DNA from: Hymenolepis diminuta
Taxonomy: Eukaryota > Platyhelminthes > Cestoda > Cyclophyllidea > Hymenolepididae
Length of the DNA: 64,000 nt
Direction: 5' to 3'
Assembly: GCA_900708905.1 (NCBI GenBank)
Contig: CAADRB010000096.1
Span: 168,894-232,893 of the forward strand
Of the stretch, positions 48,531 to 60,462 are shown one piece after another. Position 1 is the first letter of the stretch. Each line of letters starts with the position of its first letter. A program made the position numbers and the translations under genes. Under the pieces are notes generated by a model that saw nothing but the letters and a program-made list of their open reading frames with translations, was not told where the DNA came from and made no database searches.

Positions 48531-51500
48531 AGCTTTCCCTGCCTTGAAATCCCGAAATTCAGGATACTTAACGCAATTATCGGCCCGACCGCTACTCCGA
48601 AAACCGGGAAATTATATAAGGTGGCACCAACATCCGAATTTATAGATCAATAACTTTCATCGGAAGGTGATGGATAAAAATGAATAATTGTGCCCCATAA
48701 AAATTAAATTGACAATTTGCCACTAATTATTCATAAAATTTGCATATTTCTTAAAAGGTGGTTAATTACATGGTTTACGCCTGGCAGAATTTTGAGTAAA
48801 TTGTTGAACTTTGCTCAATCTTCTTTTATTACTGAGTTTTGACCTTTGTAGGCCATATTGGGAGACTAATAAACCTGTTACAATTACCTATGCTTATGCA
48901 TTCATTATTACCGTTTATTATTTGTTATTATCTGCTCATCTGTTGTAAGCAAACTTATTAAAATTATGAACTGTTTTATCTAGGAGGTCATTATTGAACT
49001 AGCTTTCCAGCTTTCCATCCCTCAGTGGACGGACCAGTTAGCAGCACAGAAAGGAACTGGCAGAATTCTAGATTCTAGACGAACGGCTTCACAATGCTAC
49101 TGCACTGGAATCATTTACCAAAATGTGCCCGGGTGTTCGTAAGTGAACAACAATGGAGAGAGCATACAGTGATGCACCATTATTAAAATCTGGAAGACAC
49201 TGTTCATTAAACAGATTCGAACCCAGACCATCATGTAAATGGACGGTATGTTTTTCAAGTTATAGAATTCAAAAGGCAGATAAATGAAAAATCTTGGAAC
49301 GTAAAATGAGTATTGAGAAGAGTGATTATACTTAGGGAGCGAAAGAAATGGTTATTTATTCGAATCCTCTTGGGGTAAATAATTGCTCTGTTCATTAAAA
49401 TGATTATTACACACGTTTCCACAAAAATGTACAATATTAAAAACGAATTCAAATTGTCAAAGAATCTTATTTTATTTGATTTTTTTTTGAGCTCGAGTTC
49501 CAGAATCCAATTTTCAAAATTTGTTCGCTGGATTACTAATCAAGCGCTAATTCACTGTCATCACTTCGGCTCTTTTTTCCTTCCAATGGACGAGAACTCA
49601 AAATGACTGTAGATGACATTGGTCTTAACAGACCAGAGCTATATAGTTTAAAGTTAGCGGACTTTCGCAAGCTATGTTCACTCAACGTCCTTTTAGTTTT
49701 TACTTTTTCGTCGTGTTAAATGAACATGATTCGTACGAATATATCATCAAATGAGGTATCTACTTGCAACACTTGTTGGGACTCTTGGCTTTTAAATATT
49801 GCCTTCAGGGATGCTTCTCTAATATCTTGCCTCCTCTCTACTATGCGTGTTGGATGATACTGAGAGAGTAATTACTAGCATTACCAACCAATAGGCAATC
49901 TGAAATTTTACTAACTTAAAGCTATTCTGAATAGACAGAGAGCGATTAAAACAGTCGACCGACATTTTTTAGGTTTTAGCTAGAAATGTACAAAATATTG
50001 TTTGGCTTTTGTGAATTACAGAAATTAAATAATCAAATAAATTGACAATTATTTAGAAAATACAGTAATTCATGTTAACTTCACACCAACTTTCAAATTA
50101 CAATAGTGAGGTGAAGAAAAGGAGAGCATGAGGCGATGAAAATTGCGCATAAATGGGAGATGGCTTCGTGTAATCCTCTCTGCTCATATAAACAAAAAGA
50201 TGGGGCCATTAATACACTGTTATGATAGGTGAACGTGGGACGACATTGACTACCCAAATAGAAAAAAAGAAGAACATAACGAGAGGTAAAAAATATTTCG
50301 ATAAATAAGTCGGTGCTCAAGCGCCGTCTAAAATGGCCTTCGTTCTGGCTGCATCGAGATCAAATTGTAAGAATAACGCCAAGATCGAATTTGTATAGAA
50401 AAGAGAAATATATCATCGGAAAAAAACATTACTTCAAAACTCTGTCTCCTGGAGAAATTGGATGACAGTTAAGTAAATCGTGAGATTTTAAGGACTCCAT
50501 CTTATTGGTAAATAAATTGATTCATTATGGTGTTTGTAAAGAGAAAATGGTAATAATCCATAATAATTTAAGGTTTAGCGGTATTATCTGTTGACCAAAG
50601 GTTTTGAAATGAATCAAATGGGTAATAAAGTGTGTTTAGAGATGTGAATTAATTTTATTGTATAAACCATCCTTTTCTCTGCTAACCATTGGATATCGTT
50701 TTTTAAAAATTAGATAATGTATTTTTTTTTCTCGATCTCTCAAATTTACAGTTCCATTACTCTATCTATTCTTGTGAATAAAATTGTCAATAATTTTTGT
50801 AATTGTCATACACACACAAATATCATATCCTCATCACTGGCACGAGAGGGTCGATCCTAACCTAGTCAAATTAACTGAAATGGTAAAATGGTACATAAGA
50901 ATCCGCAACCTTCATTGGATGGCTCATCCTAATCCACAGATCAAAATGAGTTATGAAGTAGAAAACTTAGGTTTCACATCCCTTTCATTTTCACTCTCTC
51001 GCCCCATATCTTGCTGATATCTTGTACTTTAATTAATTAACTAAACCTGAAACAGTGACTAGATATAATCAGTGAACTAAATAGTAGCTAATCCATTTTT
51101 TTCCTCTAGGATACCGCATTATTTGATACCCAGCACTTTATTAATGTTGACAAATATATTTTAATAAATAAAAGTTTGAAAATATAAATTAAGCTAGATT
51201 TCACTTCTCATTAACTCGAGCACTTAATAAAAAAATAACATGCTGAAGTTGTAGAAATATACGTTTTTAAATGACAATAATAAAGTAAACAGTGAGTAAG
51301 TAAAATGAAATTAACTCATGGTCAATTTAAAGTTTCCATCGAATGAGGTATTAGACTTGAGAATTTAAAAGTAATTTGAATAAAAGGTTTTATATGCATT
51401 GTCAAAAATAATGCTTCCATTCCATATTTAAATTTGATTACTTTCGCAGAATAAACGAACCAGACAAAATATGTCAGTGGGTTCACTGCATTAATTTTAC

Positions 51501-51856
51501 CTACCAATAAAACCTCTAACAACCACATTAAAATTCTACTCACAAATGATCAATTTTTACCCTCTTTTTCTAATCATTATTCCATATATTCGCTTTACTA
51601 ATAGATAATAAACAGTTAAGTAAACTCAAGTAAAAAGAATTTCTCACTTGTGATCAACCAATTTTTTTATTTAGAGAGGGCAGAAAATAATCTATAAACC
51701 GGTAAATTACACAATTTAAAGGGAATATCGATTACAATTATGGATGTCACAATTAAATTTAAGTAGGGTTATTCGTGATGCGCTACGCTTGAATATTTGC
51801 AGGCCTCTTAGTTTATTATTATTTGGTGGAGATGGATAAGTACAGATGGTTCAATT
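48531..51856. other. Intergenic upstream of rabenosyn
   Basis: AT-rich, with no gene recognised. A B-box-like sequence on the minus strand (gggttcgaatctg, plus about 49207-49220) may be another eroded SINE-like copy. No convincing TATA element was fixed for the downstream gene. Confidence 0.5.
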
Positions 51857-54800
51857 ATGACAGAACATATTTCCTTTAATTACCAAGACACTATTATTGA
51901 AGGCTTTATATGCCCATCTTGTCTTAAGTCATTTAGCAAACCTGAACTTTTAGAAGTCCACTTCGCCAAAGAGCATTTCCATACAGCTTCCACCTCCAAA
52001 AAGCCTGAAAACTTTGCGAAAGGACCGACTTTAGGTGGAATATCGTTAAGAATTTCTTTAATTTTTGCATTTTTTAAAAACTCCATAAGAATATCTTACT
52101 TTAGGAAGAACACGTAACCGAACAGCTGATTTCGACAAATTACGGAAAGCTCAAGTTGATCGGAATGCTCTAGAGACCAATCTTCTGCTCATTAGACTTG
52201 AAAAGCTTTCAAATATTCCTGATAATCTTGACACTGCCCAGCGTCGTGGTAAGAATCTTCATGTTTATTATTGTATATTAATCCATTCAGTTCAAGAGCA
52301 AAGTGTTGTGTCTTGGATTGAGGCGAAGGTGAATCTTTGTCCTCGGTGTGGAGTACCTTTTGGTTTAGGATGGCCCAAAGGGGCGATTCCTGAGGACCAA
52401 GCTACTCCCATTTCTTCCCAGTCCCAACTTCTTGGTTCCCTTCCATCATTCTCCCTGACTCGTCGCGCTCGCGTCAGCATTCGTTCAGCCACTCGTTTCG
52501 CAGCTGCATTGATCGATAATGATCCCATCTACCGGCGAGTGCATCACTGTCGTCTTTGTGGTCACATAATCTGTGGCGATTGCTCCTTCTTCCTCTCCAA
52601 AGACGAGGTCCTGCGAATCATTCAGGCCTGTAACTGGGCTTCCGATGAGACACTCCGAAACAAGATTTTACCTGTGGATGTCTTCACAAATGATGATGTG
52701 GGCTTCTTTAAACCACGCGGACTCTCCTTTCTCTCTTCTAGATCCTCTTCTGGTACCAGTCTAGATACCATTGTCCCCAGACGCACAAGGAAAAATCAAC
52801 CAGAAGGCAAGTATTAAATACTTTTTTTTTGCATTCTATCTAAGTAGGCTTTCGTGATCTTTTCTGATAGTATTTGGTTTTACTCCTACTGGCAGTTATA
52901 GGACTGCGCATTTGTGAGGTGTGCAAGGGCGTGCTGGAGGACAAATTGGTGCAGATAGAAGAGAGGCAGATCAGCCCTGTTGGGTTTGAGGAGTTTCAGG
53001 CCCTTAAAGTGGAGATAGCCAAAGTACATGAAAAAATGCCCCTCTTCTCCTCCATGGCCAATAGCCTCAAGTACGTTCCCATCCCCCCTCCTCTCCCTCC
53101 TTCGCTCTGCTCTAATTTCAAATCCCCTTCTCTTGTTTTTTTTTCTAGCTCAGGAGAGGAGAAGTACGTTCTCGAGATCGCTAAATCTCTTCGGCTAGAG
53201 CTACTTCAAAGTCTCCAGAAAATTGATGAAATTGGGTACGTCGGACCGTGCTAGTTGATGTTGAAGAGAAGGCTTTGCCTTAAAGGGAGATCAATATATG
53301 AGGTGGATAAAATTAGTTAAGCTGCTGTAAAAGTGTAAAGCAGCAAGTGGTGGTAGATGAATATATGATTAGGAGAGATGTCAGATTTGGTGGCAGTAAA
53401 TCAAAAAATCGAATGAATGTGCGTCCGTGACGCATGTTTTTTCGGAAATCGGTAAATGGGGATGAATCATAAACAGAATGACATGGAAACGTTTGAAAAC
53501 AGCTTAATGTAGATTAGAGGGCAGTACCACTTTGTACATTGGTCTTTTCTGAGTTGTATTGTTAGTTTTATTTATGTTGCAAATACACTTAAATGTAACA
53601 GTTTCCCATTTTCTATGATTTGAATGATCTAGTATGTCTTTTTGTTCAGGAAGGCGATATCGTCGTTCGATGTGACAGGAGTGCGTTCGGCAGCAACGCA
53701 GGCACGCCTCAATCAGGCTATAGGAAAATTTGCTTGTCGTTTCGTCCAAAACAACCTGGCTCCCCTCCGTGTTCTCCCCTCTGAGTCAGAACATCGTCGT
53801 CTCGCCCAATCCCGTCTGCAGCGCCTTCGTTTCTCCGCCACATCCTCACCGTCTCCCCCCAATCAAGAGGTACGTCGGAGGGCTACTAAGGGCTTACTAT
53901 TGAATATACTGGTTACCGGCGATCATCACTTCGAGAGCAGGAAGCTCATCTCGTGCATACGTTTAGCATTAGGTTAACACACACAACTGCATCGCCACAA
54001 TTACAGTCGTTGGACAGCCCAGGTTGTCCACTATGGCCATGTTGTCTCAGATCAAGCAGGAGGAGAACTTGTATTCGTTCAATGCTCAAGCACAATTGAG
54101 CTAACTGAGATCACTGCTCCCCTTATTTGGTCTTGATCCGAAGAGTTTTGCCACTTTTTATCTTAAGGGGTGTTCTAACATTACTCCTCTCTCTTTCAGC
54201 CCCTGGCATCAAACTAAACCATCTCTTAGGGTACCTTTCATTACCTTCTGGACTAAACTAGTCTAAACTACCATAGTCATCAAATTTTAATTCAATCCCC
54301 TCTTCTTCCCTCCTCCTCTTGTAAATAGTTTTCAAGTAACCATCTTCCAAATCCGTTGTAATGTTCGGTTCGGACATTACGTCTCTAACCTATTTCGATA
54401 TCCACTATAATGAGAATTCCTCCAACATCTAGTATTGTGCTGCCTATGGCACAGTTTACATTTTTTCAAGTTTTAATTATGGGAAATTCCTAAACGTATG
54501 TGATAGCAGGACAGTACGGTAAGGGACGAAACAGAAAAAACTTGACTAGAAGCAAACACTAGCGATTTCAAGAGTCTTTATTAGAATTCTATCTGCTTTC
54601 TTGATGAGCTTATGATCACCGTATTCGGATCTTATTGGTGAGTTAATTTAATTAAGTGATTGATTCAATTGTGTCTTCCCATTGCCGATAGCAGTTAGGT
54701 GAGACTTGTCGTGATGTCTCCGATTATTATTAAGTTCATTTGATCAATAACAATAAATGGTCAGTTAATGTTCATTATGCAAACAGGATTTTGACTTAAA

Positions 54801-56046
54801 GATGCACTACTTTAAATATTGCAGTTAAAAAATGAAGAGGAGGGTGCTGTATGAAAATGGCCTTCTTTAGATGAAAGGAATTCGAGTTGTGATTTACACC
54901 TTACATCTTCAGGATACGTTCGTTTCTGCTGGAGAATGGTTTTCAAGGCAAATGGGGGTTGATTTTCATGAACGGAGATTTAATTTCCTATGAATATTTA
55001 ACCGTCCAGGTCTAATTTGTGTGATGTCAGAAGGAAGCTAATATCTGAAATTGCGCAAGTTTAAAGAATGGAAGGTTGCTTCACTTCCGTCATCCTTTCG
55101 CTGGAGCGTTTCGAATAATATTTCACTTGCCTGTATGAGGTGTCGTCCTCTTTTCCATTGACTAACAAGTAGTTTCTGTTAGAGAATGGATGAACGATCG
55201 TGTCGGCATGGAAAAACAAGGGTTATTTCTTACGTTAATATTTTAAGAGGAAAACGACTGAAACATCACTTTTTTAACTTCTTCCAATCCTCACCACATA
55301 ATAAAATGGTGAGAAGAGAAGACGTTGCCTTGCAGTTCATTAGGAATGCCTTATGTGAGTTTAGAGAAGGTTAATGTATTTCAAACAGGGGGGAAGGAGG
55401 AGGCTTCACGGAACCCAACGGTTTTTCTCCTAGACGCTGTCTACCACAATGTAGAAATTCAACCGGTTGTTAGTCAGATGTTAATGTCAGGTTCATTCCT
55501 AAGTGGTCGCAACAATCTATTTTTGAAAATAGGTGGCGGATGTCTGCGCCATGGAAAAATTCCTGGTTTCCAGACTACTAGCTTCCTATTGGCCAGTCCG
55601 TGTAATTCATATACTCGACCTAGAACTAATTCGCCTTTTCCATACTTATTTCTTATGTTTAAAAGGCACGCCTGTTCACGTGTGCTCCTCGTCATGATTT
55701 TTGCTGCTGACACACATCTCTCACAAGATGCTTCCTCTCTTCTGTATTTATAATAATTCGTGATTATAACGTGACTTTTTCGTCATCTTATCGAGTTTTT
55801 TTCTTCCAGACTGCAACGGGTACGGACGGGGGTTGGATGCCATCAGCTCCATGGCGGGAGACGCAAAATGATGACTTTGACCCGAGTGACCCCCGAATGG
55901 TGTTGATGCGACAAATGGACCTAGTAGCGAACTACCTGGCTCAGGCACAGGCCGCACATCGTTCCCCTCAAGAAATCGACAATTTGAGCCAAAATCTAGC
56001 CGATCTTGAGGCGGAACTGTCTCGTCTCAGTGCCGCTCCGAAATGA
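51857..56046 (+). CDS. RBSN (ZFYVE20 orthologue): Rabenosyn-5-like FYVE zinc-finger protein, complete, 7 exons
   Basis: Rabenosyn-5 is a Rab effector of early-endosome tethering and recycling that binds PtdIns3P through its FYVE finger. Exons: 51857-52034, 52105-52248, 52291-52806, 52896-53070, 53149-53235, 53650-53869, 55810-56046; the sum is 518 codons plus stop. An N-terminal C2H2 finger has Cys19, Cys22, His35 and His40. SVVSWIEAKVNLCPRCG then opens the FYVE finger, followed by RRVHHCRLCG and HIICGDC (189-205), and ICEVCKGVL supplies the last Cys pair. About 60 residues separate the first Cys pair from RRVHHCR; vertebrates have about 7. Val replaces the Arg of the usual RRHHCR. The C-terminal helix (DLVANYLAQAQ, then ENL-like NLADLEAEL) matches the Rab5-binding domain. 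The vertebrate Rab4 helix and NPF motifs are not seen. Intron 3 uses a GC donor. Intron 6 (1.9 kb) holds only unrecognised frames. Confidence 0.93.
52807..52895 (+). other. GC-AG intron in the rabenosyn gene
   Basis: The exon ends GAAG and the intron begins gcaagt at 52807, ending ggcag at 52895. Only this donor keeps phase 1 into V-IGLRICEVCKG, which carries the last FYVE cysteines. The neighbouring GT (gtatta, 52811) would give phase 2 and the wrong frame. AG|GCAAGT is the strong context typical of natural GC donors. Confidence 0.75.
53870..55809 (+). other. Rabenosyn intron 6, 1.9 kb
   Basis: Donor gtacgt, acceptor ttcttccag. Two open frames (62 and 142 codons, 55186-55753) have no recognised motif, and no splice structure ties them to the gene. 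Confidence 0.6.
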
Positions 56047-56298
56047 TTTCTGTATTTTCCACTCTCTCCCTCCATGTGTATGTGTTGTGTTTTATATTAT
56101 CTTTTCAGTTCTATGCTCTTGTCCTCTTCCTTGATTTTAATGCAATTGATTAATGTCTTTCACTTCTCACCTTGTGATTCTGGGAGTATGGTCATCAAAT
56201 TTCCGAATGATACTTGATACGTCTGAAAGTATGTATTTAGAATCACTGCTATGACTATCCGTCGAGTAGTGTCCTTAATCCATTACCATCCACCTGAA

Positions 56299-56304
56299 AA
56301 TAAA
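56299..56304 (+). promoter_or_regulatory. Candidate poly(A) signal for rabenosyn
   Basis: Exact AATAAA about 253 nt after the stop codon, a reasonable 3' UTR length. Confidence 0.4.
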
Positions 56305-57454
56305 TCATGGAGAAAGACTGGTTCGATGAATGCTTCTAATAACTCTCCTCGAACGCACAGCCGCTCTTGGAATCGGTCTAATTCTAACCAGCTGTCCATT
56401 GTCCTTCGTGATCTTCAATCGGCTAGAGTTTTACCATTCACTGAATTCGAATAGTTTAACTTAGATCAACAGCAAACTTTTTGCTTTACAGAAATAGTAA
56501 ATCCACAGACAGTACTAGAAGTGAATTAGAATTGAACAGCAGAGCCAAAACAAGCAAATCAGTTGCAATTTAACAAAGTCCCAAAGGAGTTTAATATAGG
56601 AGCGAATGTTCGACGAGTAGGCGATTATTGAGAATCAGGGTGGAAGTAGACCGCACTCCAATCTCAAAACTATAAAACGCGTCTACTGAGAATGAGTGGA
56701 TCTGAAAGTTTCTCCTCTTCTGTAGTTGGTAAAATTTAAGCCTGTAGAGTATAGAAAGTGAATAAATACTCTTAACTTCGAGTTGTCGAATAAGTTCCGT
56801 TTGATCCTTTGTAATAATAACTGCCTTGTGCAAGCCAGCCTCTCTGTGGCCATGACAATGGGAGCGGGAATAACTGCTATCAGACGAATTTGAACTGGTT
56901 TGTGAAGCGTCCTCTGAAGATAAGCACCAATATGACAGAACGCTTCAAAACATCCTACGCTATCAAGGACGCCGAGATTTTTGGATTTTTGTCCGAATTC
57001 CACTTTCCTTTTCCCTTTGCAAGTGTAACATTAAATTTAGACGAACCCCTAAACCCACTTCCCTTGGTCAGATGAACTGATCTGTTCCATTTATTTGAAG
57101 AGTATATCCATAAGTACAATATAACTGGAAAAGCTAACCTTATTTCTTTACAGTACTATTATCAAGTGGTAAATAATACTTGAAATATAAATGAGTTAAT
57201 CTTAATAATTAAAACTAGTAACCGAGATCTTAGTACCGGATCACATAGCAAACTCTCTTTGAGACATGACGACATACGATTGACTCCGCCTGTTAAGTGC
57301 GTCTAGTTTATCTAATCAATTGTAGTTGACAAAGTATGCAACCGTTTGAAGTTCTGCAGTCTTTTGAGCGTCATATGTAATAGGCTAAATATATTACTAA
57401 TACTCAAGCCAATTAAAGAGGGCATTTCTCAGCTTTCAGTTGGGTAGAGAGATA

Positions 57455-57565
57455 TCCTGGAGTCTACCCGGTGAGAGACTGGAATTCCCTCACCCTCCTT
57501 GTATTAGCCACACTTAACTAAGCTTGCAGTAAACTCATGGTCTCTGATATGGCAGACTTACAAAT
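57455..57565 (-). repeat. SINE-like repeat, copy E
   Basis: On the plus strand, acccggtgagagactggaat followed by tagccacacttaa and aactcatggtctctgat aligns with the reverse complements of copies A and B (ggtgagaaacctgaatttta, tagccacatttaa, aactcatgatctctgact). Confidence 0.5.
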
Positions 57566-57886
57566 TGCCACCGATGAGCAATCAATGCGTTACAGAAACT
57601 ACCACCCAAATGGCGAAAAGTTTGCTGGATGATCACCCCAAAGCAAGCCGATTTCCACAATTGAGTCTGCTTTCAGTAAAGGAGCATATTCTACACTGTC
57701 GCCCTTGAGTGGCATAGCGGCCACAGGATAAAATGTCCGAGTTTCTCTCCAGATTTCCCTTGAAGTTTTAAGATCGACGCTTGAAATAGATACAACGGCC
57801 TGATCTGACCTCAATTTATCCAAAATACACAAAGCATGGTGTAAAATCATACATTGAGCAAGGGAGGGAGAGGGGAGATAAGGTAT

Positions 57887-60462
57887 TCATACGGAGATAA
57901 TAGATAGGGGCGGATTAAAGCGTTGGGCACATCGACTGGAGCAGCAGTAGTGGATGACGCAGGAGGGTGCGGAGACAACACGCTGGGAGAAGCGTAACTC
58001 CATGGCATCTACAAAACGCTGCGATTCGGGGCCGCAGACCTTCAGGCAAACCGCACAACGACGCAGAACCCCCAGGGCCTCTGTCACAATCCTCTCCGGC
58101 AACTCACCCCACTCATCCCATTTCGCTTTCGTCACCGCCGACGGCCACCAGTAGCTGTAGCAGAGAGAAGATATTAAGTTAAACTAAGCAACAATGAAGG
58201 CAACGCCTTTCGTCTGCTTTCGTTATTGAACAACTTCTCAAAGAGTGTATAAATGGTTCCGTTCTGGCCAACTCACACACACACACACACAAATGGGTTG
58301 CAGCACAGTTGAAAAACCAATCTCTATTACCTCGCCTATCTGCTTTAAAGAACAAGTGGTTTATTGTCTGACTGCATTACGTTGATTGCCATTATATTTC
58401 GATAAAACCTTGTTTGGACGTGACAGAAAGGGTTTTGAATTACTGGGACGAAATGACGAAAAATAAACGTATTTATATAAAGAATGTCAATAGAGAGCAA
58501 CTTTGGGTTGGGAATTATGCTGTAATATAAAATAGAAAAAGGGTTTAATTTGGAATTCGATTTATGGGTAGGATTTCGCCTTAAAAAAAGCTCGAGAATT
58601 TATTACAGAAACCGTAAATGATCGTAATTAATCATCGACATCATTGCCACCTTCATACTTCAGACATCTGGTTCCATTTACAGAGAGATAATGCCCAATA
58701 ATTCTGAACATTTCCAAACTGATATACCACTAAAAGCGAGATGAATCAACTAAATCACGAAATAAACTGATTTCTTTTCGGAGATTGGTCCCCGAATGGA
58801 CATCTCCCTCCGACTTGAAAAATTGCAATCCATCAATAAACCAAAGTTGACCTGTTAACCCCCAAAGGTGAAAATCATGAATGCTACATGAGGTATGTAC
58901 AATGCTGTTCTAATAGGAATATAAGTCATCTTCAACTCACAATTTGGCGTAGACTTGGAGAAATGCGACAGTGGCGTAGTGGAAGAGAGATTTGGGCTCA
59001 AATTTGGCGACTATGAGAGGTGGCGAGGGGGTCACCCAGGGGTTATCTGAGAGATCGAGAGTACCCGGCGATTGGAGACAGGTGAAAGAGAAGGGTAAGC
59101 AACGAAGTTGATTATTCCGCAAAGAAATATTCCTCAATCGACGAATTCGATGTAGATTTACTGGTGGTACTCCTATCAGTTGGTTGTCTGCATGATGAAA
59201 AAACGCTTAAATTCAAATAGTCACAATCATGACTAAAAACCAATCTGCCGTCAGTCACGGACTGGGTGATTCGTATGAATATATCAGTCATTTCATTTCC
59301 AGAATGAGCACAAAATATGATGTAGCCAAAATCAATCCATTCAGAAACGAAATCGCTAGATATACTGCAGCCACTAGACAGTAAGGAACTCTTGCGCTTT
59401 AGAGCATACCTTTCCATGAGAGATCAATCCTAAACACATGACAAATTGAAACCAAATAGAGATTAATAAAATAAGAGAATTAAAACCATAACCTAAAGTC
59501 ACAGATTAAGAAGCACATAAACTATGGATTGTCATGGATTTCAATTACAATGGGTTAGATTTTAAGAATAAAACAAAAGGACTTTAAGGGAGGGAGCATT
59601 TGATCCTTACCATTTAGATTAAGAGTTTCCAAGTTTTCCAGATTCCAAAAATCCATAGGAAGCCTAATGATTCTGTTTCCTGAGAGATCCAAATAAGTAA
59701 GAAAAGAAGAAAGTGGACTTTCTCTGGGGACGGATGGCCATGATACGATAGAATTGGAGTTCAAACAGAGTCGAACTAAACAGAGTTTCGCAATATCCTT
59801 AGTAATTACAGATATATTACTTCCCTCAATTGTGAGGATAGACAAATGCGTCAAACATAATATACGAGTGTCAAAGCTATCAAGTTTAATACTTTTAATG
59901 TGAAGCTTCTTCAATGAGGTGGGAAAAGAAGACCCGACTGGATAATCCTTCAGTTGATCAACGAGGAGTTCGGTGACAGAAGTATTTGAAAGACTATTCA
60001 AAGAGGTTTTCGGGGAATTCTGCTTGAATTTCGTCCCATTTTTAATGCAATTAAGATAACGGCAGATAGTAGCAGCAGTAACCGGATTGATCTATAATGT
60101 ATATACAATAAATGATTAACGACTAACCTCACGAAAAGAAATCACGCGTTGTGGTTTTTTTAAAGTCATTGAAAACTTCCCCTGACTAATGAAACGATCA
60201 CTTATTAATAGCAAATTGTCCGCTAACTAGGGCATAAAAACTAAATAAGTAAAAGCACATGCCCGAAAAGTTTCATGTTGCGAAGAGGATGGAAACGACA
60301 GGGTAATGGCAGATCGGTTTTGGTCAATAACAACACGAGTTTTTCGGAATTTATTAACTCTTCCAGGCGAATTTGCTGACTGACACAGTGATAAACAAGA
60401 AAATATCATACCACTTCAACTTCAACTTCTACGGATACAAAAATAACGGTCAGATTTGACAT
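57887..60462 (-). CDS. LRR1: LRR1, leucine-rich-repeat substrate receptor of CUL2 ubiquitin ligase (6 exons, frameshift in exon 3)
   Basis: In animals CUL2-LRR1 ubiquitinates the replicative helicase so that replisomes are unloaded at termination. Minus-strand exons in order: 60412-60462, 60259-60379, 60128-60223, 59611-60091, 58941-59187, 57887-58154. Three of the introns are only 32-36 bp. The N-terminus (MSNLTVIFVSVEVEVEV) fits the beta-rich start of LRR1. Exons 4-5 carry LRRs (LTYLDLSGNRIIRLP, LETLNLN-DNQLIGVP, LRNISLRNNQLRCLP, GTLDLSDNPW). SLFHYATVAFL resembles an elongin BC box. The C-terminus is Cys-rich (CAVCLKVC, then HYCCSSRC), as in human LRR1. A run of five G (plus 60179-60183, ccccc) in exon 3 puts DNLLLISDRFISQG and KFSMTLKKP, both homologous, in different frames. 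Without one G the product would be 420 residues, close to the human 414. This may be an assembly error, a true null allele, or avoided by another acceptor. Confidence 0.88.
58276..58291. repeat. (CA)n microsatellite in LRR1 intron 5
   Basis: A short perfect CA run inside the 786-bp intron between exons 5 and 6. The rest of that intron shows nothing recognisable. Confidence 0.7.

Larger units (their letters stand above)
56047..57886. other. Convergent intergenic region between rabenosyn and LRR1
   Basis: Both genes end towards this region. It holds the rabenosyn 3' UTR, with a candidate poly(A) signal, and SINE-like copy E. An 83-codon minus-strand frame at 57599-57850 lies just past the LRR1 stop; it has no family motif and is probably not coding. 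Confidence 0.55.

Noticed and set aside
57599..57850. 83-codon minus-strand frame just downstream of LRR1
   Set aside because: LRR1 ends at a clear stop (57887) with the expected C-terminal Cys pattern, and this frame has no family match or splice link.
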